Shown one piece after another: positions 24,102-32,306 of a stretch of DNA of 64,000 nt; position 1 is the stretch's first letter, and each line of letters opens with the position of its first letter. This DNA comes from a virus, in the IMG/VR virus record IMGVR_UViG_3300006051_000001, positions 1-64,000 of that record. One strand, written 5' to 3'. The notes beneath the pieces are model-generated. The model was not told where the DNA came from. It searched no databases and saw only the letters and a program-made list of their open reading frames with translations. The position numbers and the translations under genes were made by a program.

Positions 24102-25691
24102 ATGGAACTTGTTAAACTTATCTTCGTGGAAACTGAAGGCAGCGACACTCCAGTCATTCGCCCTTACGAAACCTCGTTGAAGAAAGACGACCTCGATCTG
24201 TTTGCAAAGGCAACCGATGATGGTGCGAACCTCAGCACTATCCGGCTGGCCAAGGTTGTAGCTCCACTCCTCGGTCCATCGAACCGCCGGCAGCACAAGT
24301 CCCACATCGCCAACGGCTGGTCCGAATCCCGGATCATGTTCGGCATGGTTGTTAAGGTGATGAACCGTGACAACGCCAGCACCTACGAGTATATCGTGGG
24401 CTATACCGACAACAGCGAACACGCCCGTCGTGGCGACACCGCGAAGTTCGATGCTGGCATGAAAATGTACTTCAATAACATTACGAGGGTTCACATGCAG
24501 GAATCCCGTCACCGTAATGATAACATCTGGGTGCCGAAGATTCAGGCGCATGACCAGATCCTCCTGCGTTCCAGCCTGACCGGTTCTGATCGTGGCACTA
24601 CCCGTGGCGGCGATCGTCCAGTTACTCTGCGTCCTACCGACTTGTTCAAGCGCGGTGGTGCAGATGCGGCATTCGGGTCGTTCATGCGTGATAACGATTC
24701 GAACGTAAACAATACCGTTGGTTCGTTCAGCTCGGCTATCCGTGCATCGAACGTTGTCAACAACAGCCAGACCGCATACGCGGCCCGTAACCTGAATGCG
24801 TGGATGCAGGCGAGTAATTCGCCTAACGATGCGTACGTTGGTGACGGTAATGATGAAGACACCATCCAGGCAGCTTCTGATCGTTTGGCAGAGAACTCTC
24901 TGGAACTCGATCCGTATCTGGAGCGTATCAAGCGTGATACCAATATTCTCCGTGAAGGTTGCATTACTTTCGGCGAACTGATGGACATGAACGAAGACTT
25001 CGATGAAGATCGTCAGTTGATGTTCGTTCCGTTGGACAAGCGTAAGCGCGGTGGTTTCATCAACAACTCCGCATGGGGTGAAGATACCAACGAGGCAATC
25101 GCTGCGACCATCATCGCAAACTCCCTGCCCGGCATTCTGATCAACTCGATGTATTCGTCGGTATCTGGTCTGGTGCTGAACAGCCGTGCGCGCTTCGGCG
25201 AGTACAAAGTGGTCTGCTCTGAGCCAACTCCGTTTGCTCCAGGCATGTCGGTTAAGGCGAACTGGCCATACTTCGAAAGTCAGATCGAACACGTTCTGAT
25301 GGAAGAAGTTGGTTGCGGTGGTGCGTTTGAGTTTGAAGCGTACATCGACGCGAACATCGACCAGTACATCAAGATCCGTATCCGGATGGATGGTGGTGAA
25401 GAAGCATCGTTCAACTTCCCAGCTTACGCGTCCAGTCTTCTGGCGCCTACGCAGGATAAAGACTTCAAGTCGCTGGACAAAATGTCGAAAGGCGTTATCG
25501 ATCTGGCTTCCGGTCTGTCGAACATGCGGATGTCTCGCGCAGGCATCGGGTCTCAAGAAGATGGTCTCAACACTGGCAGCGAAAGCCGCATCAAGTTGGG
25601 CGCCAGCAAAGAGCCTCGTTCTCGTGACAATGATTACAGAGCCGCTCCAGCAGCAGCCTCTGGCGATAAGAAAGGTGGTAAGGGCTGGTAA
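24102..25691 (+). CDS. Unknown 529-aa protein, positional match to phiKZ gp69
   Basis: CAGGAG precedes the ATG. The N-terminal 150 residues look like a mixed alpha/beta domain, residues about 165-275 are Asn/Ser/Asp-rich with low complexity, and a second folded region (about 285-480) follows. The last 50 residues are a Lys/Arg/Gly/Ala tail ending KKGGKGW. The next gene ends GGRGGRGW, so the two share a C-terminal Gly-Gly-basic-Gly-Trp signature. In phiKZ the gene at this place (gp69) has, as I recall, been reported as a factor for protein import into the phage nucleus; a similar role is inference from position. Confidence 0.65.
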   Translation: MELVKLIFVETEGSDTPVIRPYETSLKKDDLDLFAKATDDGANLSTIRLAKVVAPLLGPSNRRQHKSHIANGWSESRIMFGMVVKVMNRDNASTYEYIVGYTDNSEHARRGDTAKFDAGMKMYFNNITRVHMQESRHRNDNIWVPKIQAHDQILLRSSLTGSDRGTTRGGDRPVTLRPTDLFKRGGADAAFGSFMRDNDSNVNNTVGSFSSAIRASNVVNNSQTAYAARNLNAWMQASNSPNDAYVGDGNDEDTIQAASDRLAENSLELDPYLERIKRDTNILREGCITFGELMDMNEDFDEDRQLMFVPLDKRKRGGFINNSAWGEDTNEAIAATIIANSLPGILINSMYSSVSGLVLNSRARFGEYKVVCSEPTPFAPGMSVKANWPYFESQIEHVLMEEVGCGGAFEFEAYIDANIDQYIKIRIRMDGGEEASFNFPAYASSLLAPTQDKDFKSLDKMSKGVIDLASGLSNMRMSRAGIGSQEDGLNTGSESRIKLGASKEPRSRDNDYRAAPAAASGDKKGGKGW

Positions 25692-25734
25692 AGCCCTTTT
25701 CACAAAACCCTATTAATGACCACGGGAATCAGTG

Positions 25735-27009
25735 ATGAGTGTAAGTAAGCTCGATCGAATGAATGCCTTCAATCGGAAGATCCTACTCGAAGTAGGCGTT
25801 TTCGAAGAAGAAGTTGATGATGGGCATCTGTCCTATCTGAAGGACGGTAAGCCGTCTCCAGTAACCTTGAACAAGACGCGCCTGTGCATTACTGTACAGC
25901 GTATCCTGAAAGAAGGTCTGGGTGAAGAACGTACCGGGTTCCAGCCTCTTGCTGAGCAGATCACCGAAGGTCCAAGTCCTGTACTGAACGCCTTCAAGAA
26001 CTACATCGGTGAGCGCATCAAGGCAACGGTTCGCCATATCGGCCTGTCGTTGATGGAACTGGCATCCGACTCCAAGCGGCATAAAGGCATGTCTGCCAAG
26101 GCTTCCAAGTATCTGACCGCTCTGGCAGGTATTGGTGAAGTCGATGAAAAGACTGTCGATACCATGCGCAAGGTGTTCGATGCGGTAAGTCAGGTTCCTG
26201 AGAAGCACCTGATCTCCATTATCCTGAAGGCTAAGACCGACGACGGTAGTCTGCGTCAATCGTTCGTATCCTTTCCGATCATGGATGAAGCCGATAGCGA
26301 AGAGACCGAAACCTTCTTTGGCGTGAAGATGCCACGGAAGACCAAGGACAAAGCGCTGATTGTATCGGTTCTCGAATACATCCTGGGCGACGAGCCAGCT
26401 CGCAAGATGTACACCTCCGGCAGTAAGAACGGCAACTCGCCGTACTTCCACAGCCTGTTGTTGTCCTTCCACAAGCTGGCAACTCGGTTGAACGACATCC
26501 TCAACGTGCATTCGGCCAAGTGCCCATCGTTCGAAGAGCTGAAGTTCAATCTGGACTGGACCGACGAACTCGATAACTTCGACGACTTCGCGAAGGTTTG
26601 CAGCCGAGCAGTTCCTGCTCTGCCGGGTAACACCGGTAAGGAAATCGACGAAGAACGTTCTGCGTTCGAAGCAAGTGCAAGTGATGTTGGTGCCGATGAT
26701 GATCTGCCGTGGAATGAACCTAAAGCCAAACTCAGCATCGGTAGCGATGACGAGAAGCGTCCGGCCGCTGGTTCGAGTTTCCGCGACACTGTTAACAGCT
26801 CTCGTTCGAGCCGTGATCGTGATGATGATCGCTCGGATAGCCGTTCGAATCATGGAAGCTTCCGTGACCTGATGGGTGGCAAGAGCCGTGACCGCGATCG
26901 TGATGATCGTGACAGCCGTCGTGAAAGCCCGAGCTGGCGCTCAGGCCGTGACCGTGACGACCGTGACCGTGATAGCGGCCGTGGTGGACGCGGTGGCCGT
27001 GGCTGGTAA
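25735..27009 (+). CDS. Protein with RD/RS/RGG-rich tail, positional match to phiKZ gp70
   Basis: Start at ATG 25735 (or the GTG just before it) with GGGAA upstream. Residues 1-310 are a mostly helical folded part; residues about 320-424 are low-complexity, first acidic (DVGADDDLPWNEPKAK), then dense in Arg-Asp, Arg-Ser and finally Gly-Arg repeats, ending GGRGGRGW. RGG and RD/RS tails are typical of RNA-binding and condensate-forming proteins. Lying between the gp69-like gene and the RNAP genes, it is a candidate nucleus-associated RNA-binding protein. The folded part has no motif I recognise. Confidence 0.7.
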   Translation: MSVSKLDRMNAFNRKILLEVGVFEEEVDDGHLSYLKDGKPSPVTLNKTRLCITVQRILKEGLGEERTGFQPLAEQITEGPSPVLNAFKNYIGERIKATVRHIGLSLMELASDSKRHKGMSAKASKYLTALAGIGEVDEKTVDTMRKVFDAVSQVPEKHLISIILKAKTDDGSLRQSFVSFPIMDEADSEETETFFGVKMPRKTKDKALIVSVLEYILGDEPARKMYTSGSKNGNSPYFHSLLLSFHKLATRLNDILNVHSAKCPSFEELKFNLDWTDELDNFDDFAKVCSRAVPALPGNTGKEIDEERSAFEASASDVGADDDLPWNEPKAKLSIGSDDEKRPAAGSSFRDTVNSSRSSRDRDDDRSDSRSNHGSFRDLMGGKSRDRDRDDRDSRRESPSWRSGRDRDDRDRDSGRGGRGGRGW

Positions 27010-27023
27010 TTAGCAGCATAGAG

Positions 27024-27060
27024 AGGCGGGGACTTCCCCGCCTATTCTACTTTTCTTTTT
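27024..27060. terminator. Bidirectional terminator between convergent genes
   Basis: AGGCGGGG / CCCCGCCT with ACTT loop, T-rich on the right (CTACTTTTCTTTTT) and CAGCATAGAG on the left, so it can serve both strands. Confidence 0.85.
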
Positions 27061-27065
27061 GTCCC

Positions 27066-27407
27066 CTAACTAGCGTTCAGGCTAGTACGGTAGATTTGTT
27101 TAAACCGCGCAACCAAGGCCATGTCAGGCACGAGGATGTGGTTGATCGTTTCATCAATCTGGTGGATAGAGGTAAACCCGTTAACTCGCATCACCAGATA
27201 ATGATCCTCAAGTGGTACGCTGTTCGCTAAAAGGAACTGCGTTAGGTCGAACCTGTAGAGATATCCAGTCTCAGGAGCTACCGGTACTTGACGGGTGGAA
27301 TCCGATTCTCTGAAGTACATGATCAGAGAGTCTACGTACGTCCGATATTCTTGAGTGAGTGTGAAGCTTGAGGGAGACGCTACGATCCACTTGGAGATGC
27401 CAGTCAT
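27066..27407 (-). CDS. Unknown small protein, 113 aa, minus strand
   Basis: A complete frame with TAGGTAA upstream of its ATG. The protein has alternating strands and helices with many Tyr/Phe residues (YLYRFDLTQFLLAN, HYLVMRVNGF) and no known motif. It is a single minus-strand gene embedded in the plus-strand RNAP block, sharing its upstream region with the promoter of the beta C-half gene. Isolated minus-strand genes here look late and structural, so a small tail or baseplate part is possible. Confidence 0.6.
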   Translation of the reverse strand: MTGISKWIVASPSSFTLTQEYRTYVDSLIMYFRESDSTRQVPVAPETGYLYRFDLTQFLLANSVPLEDHYLVMRVNGFTSIHQIDETINHILVPDMALVARFKQIYRTSLNAS

Positions 27408-27432
27408 GTGCTTACCTATAAAAGTCTTGAGT

Positions 27433-27442
27433 TATACATTAC
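27433..27442 (+). promoter_or_regulatory. Early-type promoter motif TATACATTAC
   Basis: Perfect copy of the decamer, 42 bases before the start codon of the RNAP beta C-half. Confidence 0.65.
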
Positions 27443-27484
27443 CGAAATAGAATCTCAGCCCAAAGTAATAAGGAGACCGATTGA

Positions 27485-29665
27485 ATGAATCCATTTGATC
27501 CAACCGATCATTTACCTCAAGAGCGCTACACCATTCCGCCGGAGATGGTTCCGATCAGTGGTTTGAACTCTCAATTCAAATGTGTCTCTGGTGCCCGTCA
27601 GGCAATGTTCACCGGTAACCTGTCCCAAGTATTGATCGTGGATGGCCGTACCCGTAAACGCCAGCAGACTGGGTTGGAACGTGAGATTGCCAAAGCTACA
27701 TTTAACCATCAGTTTCCTCGTGAAGCTGTGGTACTGGCAATCATCCCCCGCTTTACATCCCGTAACTTCGGCGATAAGTTCCAGATCAACCCGTTCGATC
27801 TGGTGATCTACGAGGATTGGGAAACGAAAGAACTGGACGTGGTTGAACTCAGCAAGTTTCACGTAATGCACCAGCATTACGGGTTTGAGTTCGAGTACGA
27901 TCAGGACGTCTACGACGCCATCACCAAAGGTAAGCGCTTCAAGGCAGGTACTGTAATTGCTCGTTCTCCGGCTGTAACGGATGATGGCGACTACATGTAC
28001 GGTCTGGAAACCAACGTCTGCATGATCTCTGATCCGGCAGGTACTGAAGACGGTGTAAAGATCAGTCAGAGTTATGCCAAGCGTATTCGCTCGACAGGCT
28101 TTGAAAGTCGGATTGCTCGCTTCGGCGGCAGCCATTACCCGATTAACTGGAACGGTAACCTGGAAGAGTACAAACCTATTCCAGACATCGGTGATTTCAT
28201 CCAGTCAAACGGTCTGATCTGCGCTTCACGGCCTTTCGATCCAAAGTACGATCCAGTCTACATGACTCGTACTAAGCTGCTTAAACCGCAGTATGGGTTG
28301 GATACACCGCTGTACGGCGTACCTAACGCTCAGGTCGTAGACATCCGAGTCCTTCATAACGATAGGCTGTCTTCCCCGAAACTACCTAAGGAAATGACTA
28401 AACAGTTCCTGAAGTACTACGAGGCTGACCAAGAGTTCTACACCAAGATCGTTAAGACGTGCCTCTGCCGGAAAGGTAACTTCCTGGCTGACGACGTTGC
28501 AATGTCTCCACGTCTGCGCATCCTCCTGTACGAAGCAATCGCACGTAGCGGTGAGCGTCTGCTGGAAGAAGGCATCTGGCCGAAGAGCAAAGCCGACCAA
28601 CTGCGTGTTCGCACGAAGTATCGCGGTGAGATCTTGGATGAGTTCCGTGTGGAAATCATCTATCAGTACAAGACCTCTGTGGGCGAAGGCCCTAAGGTTA
28701 CTGACCAATCTGGTGGTAAAGGCGTTACTTCGGCGGTTGCTCCAGACGAAGACATGCCTACTGACGAGAACGGCGTACGCGCCGACGTAGTGATCTTCTC
28801 GAACTCTACGGTAAACCGCCTGAACAACGGTCGTCAGCATACTCAGGTTATCGGCGCTGCTGGTCGTGACATCATCAAACGTGTACGTAAGTCCTACGGT
28901 CTGCCACCTGTTGGCGCGATCGACAAGGCTGAAGTCAAGCGTGTGGTGACGTCTCAGAACAACGTGGCTGTGACCATGAAGAACTTTGCGTACATCATCG
29001 GCTTCTATAAGCTGGTGGCTCCGGCGATGTACGAACGTCTTACTCGCAACGATATCATTCCGCAAGGTATTCACTTGCAGCATGTAATCGAAGTGATCAT
29101 GGACGGTGAAGTTGACCACGGTCTGTTCCTGCAACTCGCTTCCAGTGATGAGGTCTACATGGACCAAGTCATCCGGGAGATCGAGGCTGGTCCGTACATG
29201 CCAGACTTGACTCCGGTTAAGTATCGGAATCTGGCTGGTGAGATGGTAACTACCAAGACCAAGATCCTGATCGGTCCTGACTACTACCTGCCTTTGGAGA
29301 AGACGGCTACCGACGGTTCCGGTGTATCGTCCTCCAAGACAAACCACTTCGGCGTTACTGCCCGTCTGACGAATGCTGACAAGTATTCCAGCCCTGGCCG
29401 TGAAACCGTAACCAAATCTACCGGTGAGTCCGAAGCGCGTAACCACGCTCACGCCTACGGTGCTGAGCCCCTTGCTCACATCATGGACTTGAACTACAAC
29501 CCGGTGGTTCACAAAGAAGCCTGTATGACGATCCTCACTCACGAGACACCGACCAACATCGAATGTCTTGTTGACCGTGAGAAGTTTAAGCTTGGTGGAC
29601 ATCGTCCGCTGGCTTACGTTCGCCACATGATGGCCGTATCTGGTAAGAATATCTCCAGGGAGTAA
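27485..29665 (+). CDS. Non-virion RNA polymerase, beta C-terminal subunit
   Basis: Conserved beta-subunit features in order: GTEDGVKISQSYAKRI (about 190-206, the counterpart of the beta EDG motif), then DQSGGKGVTSAV followed by EDMPTDENG and ADVVIFSNSTVNRLNNGR (about 405-450), the beta segment for nucleotide and nascent RNA contacts. 726 aa. The gene corresponds to phiKZ gp71-73, which in that phage is broken by an intron; here it is a single open frame with no insertion. AGGAGA precedes the ATG. Its partner beta N-half (phiKZ gp123 type) is not in this window. It belongs to the enzyme that transcribes phage genes inside the infected cell. Confidence 0.93.
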   Translation: MNPFDPTDHLPQERYTIPPEMVPISGLNSQFKCVSGARQAMFTGNLSQVLIVDGRTRKRQQTGLEREIAKATFNHQFPREAVVLAIIPRFTSRNFGDKFQINPFDLVIYEDWETKELDVVELSKFHVMHQHYGFEFEYDQDVYDAITKGKRFKAGTVIARSPAVTDDGDYMYGLETNVCMISDPAGTEDGVKISQSYAKRIRSTGFESRIARFGGSHYPINWNGNLEEYKPIPDIGDFIQSNGLICASRPFDPKYDPVYMTRTKLLKPQYGLDTPLYGVPNAQVVDIRVLHNDRLSSPKLPKEMTKQFLKYYEADQEFYTKIVKTCLCRKGNFLADDVAMSPRLRILLYEAIARSGERLLEEGIWPKSKADQLRVRTKYRGEILDEFRVEIIYQYKTSVGEGPKVTDQSGGKGVTSAVAPDEDMPTDENGVRADVVIFSNSTVNRLNNGRQHTQVIGAAGRDIIKRVRKSYGLPPVGAIDKAEVKRVVTSQNNVAVTMKNFAYIIGFYKLVAPAMYERLTRNDIIPQGIHLQHVIEVIMDGEVDHGLFLQLASSDEVYMDQVIREIEAGPYMPDLTPVKYRNLAGEMVTTKTKILIGPDYYLPLEKTATDGSGVSSSKTNHFGVTARLTNADKYSSPGRETVTKSTGESEARNHAHAYGAEPLAHIMDLNYNPVVHKEACMTILTHETPTNIECLVDREKFKLGGHRPLAYVRHMMAVSGKNISRE

Positions 29666-29672
29666 TCCCTGG
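29655..29672 (+). other. Stem-loop enclosing the stop codon of the beta gene
   Basis: CCAGGGA / TCCCTGG arms flank GTAA, and TAA in the loop is the stop of the beta C-half gene. It could modulate termination or readthrough, or protect the 3' end of the upstream coding region. Confidence 0.4.
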
Positions 29673-29696
29673 CGGTACAACGTAGGAGCGTGTTAA

Positions 29697-31676
29697 TTGG
29701 CAAGTCACCGTCGATTCAGAGCCCGTGATCTGTTCGAACAAATGGTACATCTTTGGCCGTGTAAAGAATACGAGGAGTTCATCCTCGAGTTTGATGACGG
29801 CGATACGATGACCACCACAACAATCAATACCCAGATCTCCCGCAAGCTCTGGTTGCCACACGAGGTGTACAACAAACTCGGCATCTATAAACGTCACCAC
29901 ATCGGTAACGGTTCGATGTCCAATGAACGCATCCATGAAGTACAGGCTGCGATCACTGAAGACATGTACAACACGTACGGTGAGAAAGGCTTTAACCGTG
30001 AAGAGTTGTGGCGACACAACTATTACGGCACCAACCGTCTGTACAACGAATCGATCATCGAGTATGCGGCGTATGTTCGCGGCAGTAACTCGTTCGACTT
30101 CAGCCATCTGTACGAGTATCCGCCAATCCACAAGATCCGGACCGAATGTAAGCCTAACAAGCTATCAATCGAGAAGGCTTACGATGCGGCGAAGTTGGTT
30201 CTGGAACGTGACCCTGCATTGGCACGTAACGTAATCATCTCTGACCTGCGGGCTGGTCTGCTCAAGATGGAGCAGTTGCTTCAGATCCTCATCGTGCGTG
30301 GCTACAACACCGACATCGATGGGCACGTATACAGCAAACCAATCATGGGCAACTACTTCGCAGGGATTCATGATCCAGCTGAAGCCATGATGGAATCCAC
30401 ACTGGCCGCTAAGGCTATCATCTTTACTGGTGCGCCGCTCGAACAAACCGAGTATGCAAACCGGAAGATGCAGTTCACTACCCAGCAGGTTGACTTGCTG
30501 GTAATGGCTGACTGTGGATCGACTGAGTACGGAGAGATTGAGATCACCAAGTTCAGGTTCAAAGCCATGGACGGTCTCAACTATCTCGATCCTGATACCA
30601 ACAAGCTGAAACCCCTGCGGATGGCTGACACTCACCTGATCGGTGAGACACGCAAGTTCCGTCTGGCGTTCAACTGTAAGTACCGGCATCACAACAACGT
30701 CTGCAAGATGTGCTACGGCTTGCTGGCGTATAACGTGCCGTTCGGTGCTAACATCGGCCACATCGCATCTACAATGACCCAATCGGAAGTATCTCAGGCA
30801 GTGTTGAAGGTTAAGCACTCTGAGGCGTCTGCTTCTTCTGATCCGATCATCATTCAAGATGAAGAAAGACCGTACATCCTCCCAGCATCTGAAGGTCACC
30901 AGATTCGTCTGAACCCAAGGCTGGGCGTTAAGGGTATTCCGCTGATGCTTCGCGGTGGTTACTCTCAGGGTGTTCACAACGCATCGAAGCTGCCTGTACT
31001 GAAACGTAACGATCTGCGTGCTGGCGTAAACATCGCCAAGTTCAGTCAGTTCCGTGAAGTCAGCTTTGAGCTGCCTAGCGAGAACAAGCAGTCGAACCGG
31101 GTACACGTCACGGTATCCCGTGGCGCTCGCATGTCGAACCTGACTCGTGAGTTCCTGGACTACTTCCTGAAGAAAGGCTTCCGAATCGATGATGATGGTT
31201 ATTATCGGATTGATCTGAAGGATTGGAACTTCGACCTGCCAGCCTTTGAAATGCCAAACCGTCACGGTAGCATGAAGGATCACGCAGCAGTAGTGGAAGT
31301 AATGATCCGCTCTACTCGTGACTCTAACCAGCGTCACCTCGGCCGGTTGAAGCAACTCAAGGACTATGCTAACCCAACTGAAGCAATGTTGGATACGCAT
31401 GAACTGATCGCGCTGAAGGTTCCTGTTCACTTCACCCACGTCGCTATTGTGTTGCTGTCTATGATGGTATCCAGTACGAAGTCCGGTGATTACAGGATTC
31501 CACCTCTGGGCGAACCTACACGGTTTGCTAAATACGATCACGTAATCAGTGGTCGTTCCATGGGTGCGTTCTTCGCCTATCAGGGTGGTCGTAACCTGCT
31601 AGATACACTTGAGCAGTACATGATGAACGAACGGGAACAACATCTGCTTGATCCACTGCTGATGCCCGGCTGGTAA
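29697..31676 (+). CDS. Non-virion RNA polymerase, beta-prime C-terminal subunit
   Basis: Residues about 333-372 carry VCKMCYGLLAYNVPFG and then NIGHIAS and MTQSEVSQAVLKVKHS, the counterpart of the beta-prime C-half sequence C..CYG, GE.VG..AAQSIGEPGTQLT and the trigger-loop helix start. It corresponds to phiKZ gp74 and completes the beta-prime begun by the gene at 14734. 659 aa. The start is a TTG with TAGGAG eight bases upstream; no nearby ATG fits. It follows the beta gene by 31 bases with a stem-loop between. Acts with the other non-virion RNAP subunits in phage transcription. Confidence 0.92.
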   Translation: MASHRRFRARDLFEQMVHLWPCKEYEEFILEFDDGDTMTTTTINTQISRKLWLPHEVYNKLGIYKRHHIGNGSMSNERIHEVQAAITEDMYNTYGEKGFNREELWRHNYYGTNRLYNESIIEYAAYVRGSNSFDFSHLYEYPPIHKIRTECKPNKLSIEKAYDAAKLVLERDPALARNVIISDLRAGLLKMEQLLQILIVRGYNTDIDGHVYSKPIMGNYFAGIHDPAEAMMESTLAAKAIIFTGAPLEQTEYANRKMQFTTQQVDLLVMADCGSTEYGEIEITKFRFKAMDGLNYLDPDTNKLKPLRMADTHLIGETRKFRLAFNCKYRHHNNVCKMCYGLLAYNVPFGANIGHIASTMTQSEVSQAVLKVKHSEASASSDPIIIQDEERPYILPASEGHQIRLNPRLGVKGIPLMLRGGYSQGVHNASKLPVLKRNDLRAGVNIAKFSQFREVSFELPSENKQSNRVHVTVSRGARMSNLTREFLDYFLKKGFRIDDDGYYRIDLKDWNFDLPAFEMPNRHGSMKDHAAVVEVMIRSTRDSNQRHLGRLKQLKDYANPTEAMLDTHELIALKVPVHFTHVAIVLLSMMVSSTKSGDYRIPPLGEPTRFAKYDHVISGRSMGAFFAYQGGRNLLDTLEQYMMNEREQHLLDPLLMPGW

Positions 31677-31690
31677 TTGACAAACATATC

Positions 31691-31715
31691 GGCGGGGTAA
31701 TCCCCGCCTTTATGC
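31691..31715 (+). terminator. Hairpin-TTTATGC element
   Basis: GGCGGGG-TAAT-CCCCGCC directly followed by TTTATGC (31709-31715); TATG is 25 bases before the next start codon. Confidence 0.75.
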
Positions 31716-31738
31716 TCCAATTTATAAGAGAGGTTGTA

Positions 31739-32155
31739 ATGGCTAAGCAACAATTTGTATCTGTAAGGTTTGAAGGGGATAGCGCCTCGACTCTCTTCAG
31801 CGGAGTCGTTTATAAGAAGCTACCCGTTAAAGACGATGCGTTACGTTTCCTACATATCGAACGTAAAGGCAACACTAACTTCATCTTCGATGCTACCCGC
31901 GCCGTAGACGAGCTTCCAGACTCTCTGGCGATAACTTGGGAACGTGAAGGTGCCGGCGCAACATTCACACTGGCCGAGCGTAAGTACGCGGTCAGCATCT
32001 ATACGGTAATTGATGTTGAGCGTGACAGCCCGTTCTACTTCCTTGACGAACTTCCTGACGGCACATGGCGTCTATGCCACAGCAAGTTCTTTATCCCATG
32101 GCATCATGATTGCGTAGAAACAATCACAATCCAGAAGGTCCAATACACTGACTGA
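31739..32155 (+). CDS. Unknown protein, 138 aa
   Basis: Start at ATG 31739 (MAKQQFVSVRFEGD) with GAGAGG five bases upstream. Beta-rich sequence (FVSVRFEGD, YAVSIYTVIDVERD) and a His/Trp-containing end (FFIPWHHDCVETITIQ). No known domain. It is a single-gene unit between two hairpins. Confidence 0.65.
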   Translation: MAKQQFVSVRFEGDSASTLFSGVVYKKLPVKDDALRFLHIERKGNTNFIFDATRAVDELPDSLAITWEREGAGATFTLAERKYAVSIYTVIDVERDSPFYFLDELPDGTWRLCHSKFFIPWHHDCVETITIQKVQYTD

Positions 32156-32183
32156 GTTGTCCAAGGAAGTCCAGTAGTGTCCG

Positions 32184-32222
32184 AGGCGGAGTGATCTCCG
32201 CCTTAACTCTGGGTTTTCTTTT
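32184..32222 (+). terminator. Rho-independent terminator
   Basis: AGGCGGAG-TGAT-CTCCGCCT followed by GGGTTTTCTTTTG. The next 85 bases before the helicase gene contain an AT-rich stretch (GTATATCTATTATAGG, 32241-32256) that may be its promoter. Confidence 0.8.
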
Positions 32223-32306
32223 GTGGTAAGAACTAACTAGAGACGTATATCTATTATAGGCGAAGTGTGCCGTAAACGCACTAGGTAGATATTTGGGGAG
32301 AACGTC

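Noticed and set aside
24075-25703. 542-codon minus-strand frame opposite the gp69-like gene
   Set aside because: Shadow of a well-supported plus-strand gene with a strong start site and a meaningful C-terminal tail; no start signal on the minus strand.
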